Origin: Dromaius novaehollandiae
Lineage: Eukaryota > Chordata > Aves > Casuariiformes > Dromaiidae
Length of the DNA stretch: 64,000 bases
Assembly: GCF_036370855.1 (NCBI RefSeq)
Contig: NC_088103.1
Span: forward strand, 13,827,404 to 13,891,403
Direction of reading: 5' to 3'
Part shown: one piece after another, positions 1 through 12,200 of the stretch
How positions within the stretch are numbered: position 1 is the first letter of the stretch
How the letters are laid out: every line of letters starts with the position of its first letter
The notes under the pieces: generated by a model
Databases searched by the model: none
Seen by the model: the letters and a program-made list of their open reading frames with translations, nothing else
What the model was told of the DNA's origin: nothing
Translations under genes and position numbers: made by a program

Positions 1-3000
1 CTGCCCTACTTGACACTTCCTTCCTATGTCCTTTCTTCGGTTTTGCCTTCCTCACCAAAATCATTTGCTAATTTTGGCAGAAGGAAACTCAATGCCAGCA
101 TTTGCTTGGGACATGCATCCAGTGCTGTTCTGTGTGCCGAGCCCATCTCCGCCGGTGGCCCCTGGGCCAGGCTGGAAGGATGCTTCTCCCAGCCGCGTCC
201 CCCCGAGCTCCGGGATCTCCGCAGGAGTGACGTAAGAGGCAGTGCTCTGCTTGGCTTTCCTGCCCGATACCTGGTAGCTTCCCTCATCCCTGAGCCTTCT
301 GGTGGAGGAACACAGCTGGTGCCACGTCCCTGCCTCTGAGCAGCGCTGCCACCGGTGCCAGCCCCGTCCTGCTCCCCCGGGGCAGCAGGGAGGCAGGCTG
401 CTGGCCGGGAGCACTGGCTGTTACTGGAGAGACTGCTCTCGTGCCCAAGGGCCAGCTTGCCATGTCCCAGTGGGAGAAGCACGATAAAGTGGCTCAGAGA
501 GAAAGCTGCTTCCCAGCATGCTGCCCTTAGCGTGTTCTGATGGTGACTGTTGTGAGGAAATGTAGGCCTGGTTTTATCACAGGGATCATTGGCCTGTCCA
601 AGGATCACTGCATGGAGAAGGCAAATGTAGCACGGGCGAAGGAGAGTGTGAGCTGAGAAGCGACAGCAAGAGCTGACCCAGGCGAGGGCCTGGTCCAGGC
701 TCAGAGATGAGATGGGGAATTGTTGAAACATGTCTGAGTTTCTATTGTCTGTTCCTACCTGCTTTTCAGAGGCTTAGGATAAATGTACCTGACACTTGGG
801 TGGCAGAAGGAGACATATGCATGGAGTATGCACAGTGCATCCCTCCTGATTTACTGAAACTTGATGGCAATAGGTGTCCTTTGGGCTATCAGCACAAATC
901 CAGGAGACAGTGGCACCCGGAGTCTCTTCCCAGTTCTACTGCTGACTTTCTTGCTTTGCTATCTCCATCTGTAAGATGGGGCTTATACCATATTTCTCTG
1001 TGGTTTAAAGAAAACACCAAATCCTTTGAGGTTTAAATTGAAACACATTACATAGGCATAAAGTGTCAGCAATTGAGGAAAGCAGTAATGATGATCACTC
1101 TTGCTATAAAATGCATGAGGTGCATTCAGGAAACGTGACTTCTCCCGAGACAAGTTTTCCCTGTTTGATGATATCTCTCATGCTAACGCTGTATTTCTTA
1201 TGGCATTCAGAGAGGTGGTTTAGGATTGCTCACCTTCCCTGATTTTTGTTTGAGGGCAACTTGGTGAGGAAGCTTACATATGTATTATCAAAGTATGTAT
1301 AAATATATACTCCAACTCCTCTCCGTGCTTGGCTTTTACTCTGCTGCTCTAAACTTCATATCTTCTTTCTCCTCCAAACAAGAGTTCCTGTCAGTCTCAA
1401 AGGATTTTAAAAATCTTCATACATAAAACAGTAATTTTCTGCTTCAGCATAACGTAATTATCCATCATCTATGTGAGTAGCTTACAGTGGGTTTAGTCTC
1501 TAGCAGCAAACAAGAGAATGCATAGGATTTACCAGTCAAGTTTATACCTGCCTGGGAGTTTAAGAATCCAGTTTGCCTCCTGCACAAGCCATTGCTTCCA
1601 GAGGCTGTCGGCAGGATACCTAATTCATTAGAGGGCTTCAGATAGCGTCTGTGAGTCAAAGCTAAGGGAAGCTGACATTATGATAAGAAAATTTCCTCTT
1701 CTGTAGCTTCCTGTGTTCCACAGCAACAAGTTACCTGCTGAAAGTTTTAAAATGGAAAACTGACATTTTACCAAATTTACATTCTAATCGTTTGGAGCTG
1801 TAATTGCTACTTACATATTCAGAGGAAGAAAGTGTATCAGCCCTGGAAGGTAAAGAATCTACAAGTTTCCATTGTCTTGGTACTGTTTCTGGTCCTCCTG
1901 CTTCATCCTGCTGCATCTGGTAGAAATGTCGTGTTTTGCGGAACAAACTTTTTCTTTACGAACGTGCCGCTCTTTTTAAAGAACAAAGTGAGAGTGGGAG
2001 CGTGTGGAGTGCTGGAATGAAGCCCAGTGTCAATAGCTAGAAAGGCAGAGTGCAAGAAAACTGCATGAGAATTGCATGACGGTCGTGTAATTATCTTCAT
2101 TTGTGAACAGTGTATGTATCACGGGGATTTCATTAGTGCATGTATATACACGCAGTTGCATAATTAGTTATATTTGTGATATATTACAGAGATTTACTCA
2201 GTGCATATGTATAATGTAATTAATATAATATGGGTAGATACTCTGTCCCCCTTTCTGAGTCCTGGTGACCTGGCATGCTGGTAATGTGGCTGGGGGCACT
2301 AATTTTTGGCGACATCTTTCTCTTCCAGTCATCTCTGAGGATGCTTTAAGGCTTCTGTGGGACCTGAGGAGCACAATGCAGTTACCTTGGAGCATGTAGC
2401 TGAAGGCCTGATCTGTGGAAGGTCCCCACTGTGGTTTCGCTGGTAGTGCTGGCAGGCAGTGCTGTCACACCCACAGTCTACTACAGGCCTTAGTGTGCAG
2501 TCAGGATTGTATGAGCGCCGCTCTGGGAGATGCCTTTCTCGGATGCCTTACCTGACCAAATTCCGATTTGCGTGCTTGGCATGGAGTTGGATGGTTCATG
2601 AACCATCTGTGATTTCCTGTGCTGTTTGGAAAGTCAGAGCTGTGAGAGGGAAGAGGCTGGAAATAAATGTCTTTCAAAAGTATGCTCAGAAAGATCAGTG
2701 TACTCGTGTGCTTCCATATTTAGAGGAGAAAGTGAAGGAAGTTTGACCGTCTCCTCCTGATCTCAGTGGGTTGCAGTGCTGCACCCCGAACCTGCCGTTC
2801 TGCAGCACTTGCTGCTGGTGAAGAGACCATCACATGCCAGTGGTTAGGGGCTTTGGCAGATCTGTGTGGCCAGTGCTGTCATCTCTCACTGTCAAATGTA
2901 TGCAGAAGATAAAGTGAAACAAAAGCTTGAATGAATAGCAATGATTTTCTTCCTGTACTTCCTAAGCTTAAAAATCCTCTTGAACAGTTTAAGATGGATT

Positions 3001-3085
3001 AAAATCCTCACACTAATTAACAGATGTGTCTGGTATGAACCTGGTTAGGCAATACCTCAATGTTTTAATTGTGTCTCCCTCTCAG
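1..3085 (+). other. ANK3: ANK3 intron, 3' part
   Basis: This is intron upstream of the first recognisable exon. The preceding ankyrin-G exon (end of the first ZU5 domain) was looked for and not found, so it lies outside the window. The stretch contains one MIR-like fragment near 925-995 and a TA-rich run around 2140-2230. A 235-codon open frame on the minus strand (24-731) has no recognisable domain and is taken as chance. Confidence 0.8.
925..995 (+). repeat. MIR-like SINE fragment
   Basis: The stretch containing CTGCTGACTTTC and then CCATCTGTAAGATGGGG resembles the MIR core, in which a 'cttgg..agtcactt' block is followed by 'catctgtaaaatgggg'. It is short and diverged. Recognition is by eye from remembered consensus. 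Confidence 0.5.
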
Positions 3086-3297
3086 AGCTAGACAGCGTGG
3101 AGGAACTAGAGAAGAAGCGTATCTGCAGGATCGTCACGAAGGATTTCCCTCAGTACTTTGCAGTGGTTTCACGAATCAAGCAGGAGAGTAACCAGATAGG
3201 CCCTGAAGGAGGGGTCCTGAGCAGCACGACGGTGCCCCGCGTCCAGGCGTCCTTCCCGGAGGGCGCACTGACCAAGAGAATCCGCGTGGGGCTCCAG
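3086..3297 (+). CDS. ANK3: ANK3 exon: start of the second ZU5 domain
   Basis: The exon follows a CTCTCAG acceptor and ends at CTCCAG|GTAGGG. It enters in phase 1 (one base carried from upstream) and leaves in phase 0, giving about 70 codons. The protein contains [20 protein letters not shown], then the [12 protein letters not shown] and [14 protein letters not shown] segments of the ankyrin ZU5 fold. In ankyrins the two ZU5 domains and the UPA domain form a compact supermodule. Spectrin binding is assigned to the first ZU5 domain, which is upstream of this window. One visible difference from my memory of human is Arg in VPRVQ where human has Leu. Confidence 0.95.
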
Positions 3298-6200
3298 GTA
3301 GGGCCGTCGTCACCAGCTTCGTGTGAGTGGTGCCTTCACACAGAGGCTCTTCTAGCGTTGTTGACCTTCATGCGTAAAACTTGCTCCTGAGGAGCCCTCT
3401 GCTCCGCAGAAGCAGGTTGCACAGTAGGTAGCATTCTCTGCCCAGGCTCTGGAAAGGTGCTTGCGTGCCAGGTGATGCCCTGGCCTCCAACTTGGGGCAA
3501 AAGCCCAGCTCTCTTCAACTGTCACCTTGAGTGCTGCTAAGCCTCTGAAGGAAAAGCAAAAGGCCGGGAGCAGCTGCAGCCTCCGTAACGCTGCCTGCCA
3601 CTTTCGGGATGGCCAGAGCTGCCAGCTTGATGGAGCTGCGCAGCTGCGGTGCAGTCCCAGGCGCCCTGGCCAAGGAGCAGCTTGTGCCTGGACCGCCCCT
3701 TGCCATAGGGCTGTGTGTAGGGAAAGAGTGTGTCCAGCTGTCTGCCAGCTGTTTCAGAGTCAAAAAACCCCATAAACATCTGTTGTTGCTTAGGGCATTC
3801 ACCACTGGCATTTCTAGCTATAGGCAGAATCTGGAAAGAGCAAATAGCTTAAATTCTCCTTAGACAAACTGCATAGAAAGTGGAGAAATATTTTGTAGGG
3901 GGGATCTTTTTCACTGAGTTCTGCTAATTATCACTTAAAATTACTTAATAACCTGACAAGTCTGATGGGTTTATGAGACAGGGATGCTGACTCAGATTCC
4001 GTTGCCTGGAATTCACACCAAAACATTTCTCATCTGTTAACAGTATTTCATAAAGACTATGAATCTTGAGAAACTGGAAGCTCTGCTATTACTATTTTAC
4101 AGCTGCCTTTACCAGAGCTATTTAGTGTGAAGGAAGCACATCTCCATATGCACTGTTGTTGCTGCTGAGACTGCAGTGTAGCTACATACTCTTGGCGTGT
4201 CAATACGTTATGTAGTTTGAATAATGCGGCAAGTCACAGGTCAGCCTGATTGAAACAGAGGCTTGAAATAAAAAAAAAAAAGTAAATGCAAAAACCCAGG
4301 TCCCCTGTGAGATGGCTGCCACTTTTGAATTCAAGTCTTACTTGACAAAAACAGCAGAAATCATATAGCATTTCTATCCATGTTTGGCTATTTTTCCTTT
4401 TCTTCCTGTATAAAGTTAGAAAATCACTGAAGGCGTAAAGTGGAGGTGGAAGGTCTGAAATTTGCTTATAGCTCAGCTGAATGCTAATGCAAATATTTGC
4501 ATTCTTTATGATTTTGACCCAAGGAAGTATATCTTTCCTAAAAATCAATAGTAGAATAGCATAGGAAGTGCTGAGAACAGAGGTAACTCAGGAATGGAAG
4601 TGTTCTTAGCGAGCACTGGTTTGTATTTGGCAGAGATTTGGGAATGCTTCAGCATCTGTGTCATAGTGGCTTGTCCAGTCCTCACTTCCCAAGACTCTGC
4701 TAGCGCAATAGGACTCTTTTTGTATTCTGAAATTTTATTTCATGTAACCCAGCACTGAAAATTAAAAACAAAAACAACCACCCTCTGGAAACCTCTCAGT
4801 AAATCCTGCAGGCACCTTGTGAGATTTATAATTTTGCTCTACAAGTTAGCTGTTAGGAAATCATAAGTGGGTTGTGGGGAAAGATACGAAGGCATGAACT
4901 GTGCTAATAATCACCCTCGAGAGCTATAAGGGAAGGCAGCCTAGGAAAAAATAAATCAAAATTCTACAGAAAATAAAATGAAAATTGAGTTGTCTTTTGG
5001 AGAAAAATCCTGCATGTCTAAAACCAATTTGAAGCTCTAATTTGAAATATTTTCCGTGTGTTGTCAGGCTCAACCAGTTCCAGAGGAGATTGTCAAAAAA
5101 ATCCTTGGAAACAAAGCAACTTTCAGTCCCATTGTCACTGTGGAGCCAAGAAGAAGAAAATTTCATAAGCCGATAACCATGACAATTCCCGTGCCGCCTC
5201 CGTCAGGAGAAGGGGTAACCAATGGGTACAAAGGAGACATGACACCCAGCCTTCGACTTCTATGTAGCATTACAGGTTAGAGAGAATCATGCTCTTTGCA
5301 AAGGTTTCTGTGACTGCAGTGCCTCTGCACTCGCTCATTTAACTGTTCAGCTTTTGCTTTCCAGTGAGGGGACATTAATGTGCTAGATCCAGTAGAGTTC
5401 AACTCTCCTGAGCAAAGCCGGCTGAGGTCATTCAAAAGGCTTACACCGGTTCCCTGGGCTTTGCGTCTGGTCTCATGCCATTATAAAAGAATTCCTGCCA
5501 GCAAATACTGAATACTACTTTATATTTAGCCAGTATGAAGAATTTCAACCTTGGCTGTCATACACTGTTGTCAATAAAAATAGCTTGCAGAAGTAATTCT
5601 GGCCTAGTTGATATCAAGGGAAGTTTTGCTATTGACTGTAGATAAGTCCCTTGCTTACTTCAGCACCGTTTTCTGGTATGTAACATATGGCTTAATATAC
5701 AACATGTAATTCAGATGTTTGAGAACATTATCGTCTGGGTTCTCTGTTTACTTGCAAAGCAAAATAAGATAGAAATAGTCTCATGTGGTCTGTGTATGCT
5801 AGGGGTTTGAAAGAAAATCTCTGTGGTTTGTATTTACTTAGGAGGTACTTCACCTGCACAGTGGGAGGATATCACGGGCACCACTCCGCTGACATTTACA
5901 AACGACTGCGTCTCATTCACAACCAACGTTTCAGCCAGGTATGGTAATAGAGGTTGCCAAATATACCCAGTGAGTAGTTTCCCTAGACGAAAACTGTGGG
6001 TTGTTTGTGGGTTTTCTTCAGCCTTCTATAGTTTTTTTACAAGGCTGATATAAAGGGATAGCAGACCAGATGCTTTTTTGTCGCTGTGTATGAGCGTCCG
6101 ACACTTCCAGGGTTGCAGATGAAGCTTTGTCCTGGCCTTTTCTGCCTGGGTGATGGCTCCTGGCCATTGCGTGTGCTGTTTCTCTACAGGCTGCAGAGAC

Positions 6201-9200
6201 GCACGGGGTTTTGTTTTTCTGCAGACCTGTCAAACTGTGGATGCTCTTCATAGTCTCCTCTGTGATTTTGCTGATTTCCCGTTAGGTTGTTACAAAGCTT
6301 GAAATACTTCACTGAAAATACAAACCCTTCTGAAACTGAAGAGCAACTGAGCACAGGAAGTCAGACTGAAAAGTATTATGGAGCTGTACCGTATTGGTCA
6401 CTGTTGCCGTAGCCCAGGAAGTGTCTTGCAGGAGTCACTGGAGATGTTTCCCAGGAGAGGACTCTGTCTCACACCTCACGCCCGTTGCATATTTGTCTGG
6501 TGCAGGCTCTGCACCAAACTCCTGTGTAGGTGAATGGTCTCAGGAGTCACCGTCCATCTGTTAAAGGAATTGTATCTTAGAGAAAAGGAGAAAGAAAATA
6601 ATTCTTCTGCGCAGAGTTTCTCTCTCCCCCCTCCGGTAGAGGAAACTAGTCTTTTCAGTATTTTCTGTTGGTTAGGTTGTGTAGTGGGGCTTATTTGTCT
6701 GATTAACCCTACTTCGACAAGAAGTCCTGTATTGATCTCTGCGGGCACACAAGACCTGCTCAGACGTTGGGGTTTCAGAATTTATCCCTTAAACATAGGG
6801 CTTTCCTGGGAGTGGTAGATGGGTCAGTAGTCCAGCTTGAATTAAACAGGTGGCTGGTCCCAGCTGAGGCACACGCAGCTGTCTGCAATGTGGAAGAAAG
6901 GTACAAACTCAGTTTTGGTGGTTAAACCCCCCTCTGAGCGGTCACCTGTGTGTGGTCTGTTTACACCACTCTAATTCCCTTGTATAGCAGATTGGGCATC
7001 TGCCTGGCAGCTCGGGTGCTTTGAGGCTAGCACTGAGGTGATTTAGGAAAAAAAAAGCAATTTTAATTTTGAAGCAAATGCGAGTTCATCTGCTGACAAA
7101 TTCTTCTCGGCTTGAGAGCTGTGTGGCCGTGTAAGGCCGCGCTTGCGTGAAGCAGGCGCGGTCCTTCGTCCCCTCTTGCTCTGCGGACTTGCAGCCCTGC
7201 TGCAACGCAGCGGGATGGTGGCCAAGGGGGCTGTGATGAGGCAGGTGTGCTGGTACCCCCCGTCCGGAGATGGCATAAGAACGATGGAGCTCTTCTCAGC
7301 CCCAATTCTTCCTGCCCCGTCCCAGGGCTCTCTGATACGAGATCAGTGCCATGCACGTATTTTCTCAATTACAATGTGTGGTACTGTCAGTGAGCACTGC
7401 GGTCTCATCAGGAAGCATTAAACAGAGCTTGCTTAAACCTGTCATTTCTTGTGAGAGAAGCTTAATGGGCTTTTTTATTTATGTAGAGTTTAATGTTTCA
7501 ATAGCAACAGAAAAGGAAAGTTTAAAGTGCTCAATTTAAAAATTTGTGGGGGATTCATAAAAACATATTTTCTTTAAAAAGTTAAAGACACTCAGTTTCT
7601 GGCTTCAGTTTTTTAGTTGAGAATTATGTAAAAATGACTTTTTCACAAAGACGTCATTTGCCAAAAAATCATGGTTTGAAGTGAGTTCTGATGGACTTGG
7701 TGGACTTACTGATTAAAGACTTTCAGCAGGATCCATACAAATCATGCATCCTGGTGGAATAAATTTATAGTATGCCAGATTAAGAGTTTATCTTATGTGC
7801 CTAACATTTGGATCTGTGAAAAGCTATATGTAGAGAGAGGATTGCTGAAAGAATAGAGCAGGGTGGAAATATTGTAGCAAAGATCTGAATAAAGTAAAAA
7901 TTGAAATGTTTATATGTGGTATCAGACTTGTCATCAAGCTGGTCTTAGAAGGAGAATATAACAGTATAACATTTATCCCTTAGAGAAACTTCACTGTGGG
8001 CATACACAGTTTCAAACTACATGAGAGATGTGATTTTGCTGTATATATGTGCAACCAAGGAGGTTCTTTTAGATTTCATATAAATCAAATGTACAGTGAA
8101 ACATCAGCAAGTTACAATATACATGGCACGTGGTCACAAGGAATACACCATTCCCTGAATTTGGTTTCAAATGCACCTTAAAATGAACAATTTTAGGATA
8201 TATCTGTGTGAAAAGGGTCAAATAAAGTTATCAACATCTCAGTGCCAGATATTGCCATTTTTGGAAGCTTGAAGCTCCACTGGCAGTGTAAGGAAACCAC
8301 AGCTTTGACACTGGCAAGTCTGCAGAGGATATATAAACCCAGAATGGCCAAGGATCACAGGATATGGGGTTTCTCTTTAAAGGTTTGAGAAATGTTTGAG
8401 CATAATGAAATTTTCGTTTAATAGTTTGCTTTTTCCCGTTCAGGTTTTGGCTTGCAGACTGCCATCAAGTGCTAGAAACTGTTGGGCTGGCTACACAGCT
8501 TTACAGGGAATTAATATGTGTTCCTTATATGGCAAAGTTTGTGATATTTGCCAAAATGAATGACCCTGTGGAATCCAATTTGCGTTGCTTCTGCATGACT
8601 GACGACAAAGTGGACAAAACTTTGGAGCAACAAGAGAATTTTGAAGAAGTTGCAAGAAGCAAAGATATTGAGGTACATTTCTTGCTTGCAGCCTGGCTTC
8701 CTCTGCGTAAATGGACAGTCTGTTTTCCAAGTCGTGACAGGTCCTACAAAAGGGTTTCACAGCCACTATAAGCACAGTTAAGTAAAGGTTCACAGTTGGG
8801 CTGTGTCAAGAAATGTCTTAGAAGGAGGCCAAAAAAGGACAAGGTGGGGGGAGCAAGAGGACCTCTCTCCAAGCAGGTGCCCCAGGCCAGCCTGCAGTGG
8901 GTTTTGGGCATGCTGCTGTAGCGTGGCCCTGCTCGCGCTTTGGGGCTGCTGACCTGGGATTCCCTCTCGGCTGCCAGATGCACAGTTGTGCGAGTGGGGC
9001 TGGTTCAGCGTGAGTAGGTAGGCACTAAGACATTGGATCTTGAAGGGAAGCTACATATTCTTTCTCCTTCAGAGAAGTCGCTCACGTAACTCAAGGTTTT
9101 CTAAAGTGCCCACACTCAAAATTGTCTTTCTGTAATGCACTTTTATTTTCGGATTTACCATTGAAATTTAATCTAACCCGTGCTAAACTGAAGGAAGAAC

Positions 9201-12200
9201 TAGGATGGAGGAAATGATGCTACACTTATGTGCCTCAATCTACTATGGAAAGAGGTTTTATTGATTTTTATTTCATTGCTTTGATAGGTTCTGGAAGGAA
9301 AACCTATTTATGTTGATTGCTATGGAAATCTGGCCCCTTTGACTAAAGGAGGACAGCAGCTTGTTTTTAATTTTTATGCTTTCAAAGAAAATAGACTGCC
9401 ATTCTCTATCAAGGTAAAATAAAAAAAAAAAAAATCTGCTGAGACTTTTTTTTTTCCTGTGATAACCTTTTTTCAGCCCGGTATGACTAACTTGCCCCTA
9501 GGATGTAAGTGTCATTGTTTAACTGGTGAATAATATGGAGAGGGTGCTTTGCAGGAAGCCACAAAAAGGTGCTAGCAGAGCTGGGACCAGAATACCTATA
9601 ATATTGATTCACAGCCTTTTATCAAAACCGTATCACAAGTTTGACCTCCTGAATAGTAGCGGTAGATCACTACTTTCCAGGGACTAAAAAGAGGTGAAAC
9701 ATTTGATAACGTATTGTACAGCAGAACAGCCTCCAAAAAAGTGCGTGCAGACTACGCGTCTCTGACTGTGAATGGGTGCTCGCTGCCCTTGGCCTTGCCA
9801 CGGCCTTGGTGCAAAAGAAAGCTCTAAGCATTTTGGTGAGCACAAGTGCAAAACTTAACAGAGAGAAATGAAGGTCAGCTAAGAATGTCACTCAGTTTTA
9901 TATTGGAATATTGCTGCCTGCTTGGACTTGGCCGATGTCTTGTGGTGCATGGCTTTGGGGAGCTTGTTTCCAGGCAGAGAACGTGAAGCCGACCCAGCTC
10001 AATTACTACAGCTCCCTTCCCCTGCGGCCTCCCGGGCCGGGTCCCAGCTCAGGGCCTCGCCCTGTACCCATCAGAGAGCTGCTTTTGGAAGGGAGCTCTT
10101 AGAAACTCTCCAGAAACCGCCCCGTGCTTTCTGAATGGGAGCGTATTACTCCACTGTACAGTAATTTCTCTTTTAGGTAAGAGACACCAGCCAGGAACCT
10201 TGTGGTCGTTTATCATTTTTGAAAGAACCAAAGACTACAAAAGGACTGCCGCAAACAGCCGTCTGCAACTTGAATATCACTCTTCCAGCACACAAAAAGG
10301 TATTTGTTAGGAAATGTAAACGTTTTCCTTAGGGTTCGTTGGTTTTTATTTTTGCTCTTTTAAGTTTTTTGGGTTTTTTTCTGCTAGTGATAAAGAAACC
10401 CTGTGACATGCCAGTAATGAGAATGCTTTGGATTATGATTAAGGCTTTTTAAATTTGTTTTATTGGTTTCCTGTTTGTAGAACGCTTTTAAAGTCTCTTG
10501 TTACTGTGGTGTCAAGTTCCTATAATTTTTAGGATTCTGTTTACAGCTCATGCTTCAGCCTGCAGCTCATAGGTTTATGCTTTCAGTAACGTCACATGTT
10601 GATTTGCATTGGATGTAAGATTTTTGTGTGTGTGTGCGTTAACATTTTGGATTTGCTTTGCCTTATAAATCAGCTTGCATTTTGTGCTCCCAATTTGGTC
10701 CTTTTCATATCCTGATATTCTTTTCCCTGCTGTCCATTATAATATTCCTTGTCTCTGCAATGCATCTTGGGACCAAAAGGAAACAGAGTCAGATCAAGAT
10801 GATGAGGTAATATAAACACTGTCTTCTGTTTTTATTTCCTTCAGATTTACTGAAGAAAAGTAAATATGTTACAGAAAAAATATGTTACAATATTTTAAAC
10901 TATGGCATTGAAATAATAACTAACGAATAACTATTTCCTGGGCATCTGATACTCTGTTGCAAAACAGTAGAAGTGCACAAATGTGGAGAAACAGAATTTT
11001 ATATTGTGAAATTAAACCAACACTTGAATAATAGTAGTCAAAAATTTAACTCATTTTCTTCTGAAAACACAATATAATCATAAAATTCAGACTTAAGTCT
11101 GTTTCTGGCAAAATCAAGAAGGGTGTATTCAGTGTGATTTTAGCCCTTGTAGCAACACTGCCAGTGCTTTGGTAACTTGTGTTTCTGAGAGGGATTTAAC
11201 AACAATGGCCTATGTTATTTTACTCCTGAAAATAAACTGGATTCTTCTGATAAAGCAAAATAATCAAGAGTAATTTCGAAATATTTTATATAAATCTATT
11301 TTCAAATAAACCTCAGATATTTGCAGCTTAAAACTCCACAGCTTGTTGGAAACTGCAACATTAGATTGTCAGGAAATTGAGCGTGTTTTATTCATTAGAG
11401 GTAGCAATAAATGCGATCGCCTTCTAAAAGATACCACATAGATCTATCCCGTTTACCTACCAGCAGAGTTTCCTTTTCTTCCTGGTGGCAAATAAATAGC
11501 TGTAGCCTCCTGCCGACTAAAATAAAACACTCCCTACGTGTTAAAAACATAGTAGTAACAACCACATCACTTTGTCTCCATGTGATTTGTTCCTAGTGAG
11601 TTATTATATAGCTATTGCAACAGTTTTCTTTCTAAACAAACCATATTTTTAGCCACGTAACAGAGTAAGCTGATTTCTGAAGGACTTTTCGTATTTAAGA
11701 CATCACAGTAGCAGCTGTGCTATGGAACGCAGTGACTTACGATGCAATTTATTAGTTAACTATAGTAGTCTGCTTTCTAATCTGCATCTTTGCATTTTGT
11801 GCCTATTAAAAAATCCCTCCCATGCCTTTTTTGTCCTTAATGTATTCACTTTAAAGCCAGTGTGCATTGTGGTCTATGTGCTTTCGAGACAAATTAATTT
11901 GGGGAGAAATATTTGATCAGTCTAAACTGTACTCCTATGAATGTTTTATGTCTGTATCTGTAGTCTTTTGTGTTGATCTCCTGTTTCTAGCCAAAGGTGG
12001 TTTATTTCATATAGAATGAAAAGTATTACGCCATTTCCAGTAGCATGAAGCAGTTTACTAAGTGACGATGGGATAACACGGTATTGAGGCACATCAGGGC
12101 TGAATCATGCGCTAAGCCTGCTATATGAGCCCTTGCTTCTCATAGCAGAGTGCCGCTGTGAGCAGGGGTGAGCCCGTGGGGCCATCTCTCCGGGTGACGG

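Noticed and set aside
24..731. 235-codon minus-strand open frame
   Set aside because: It lies in an ANK3 intron, has no recognisable domain and no splice or promoter context. Read as chance in GC-rich sequence.
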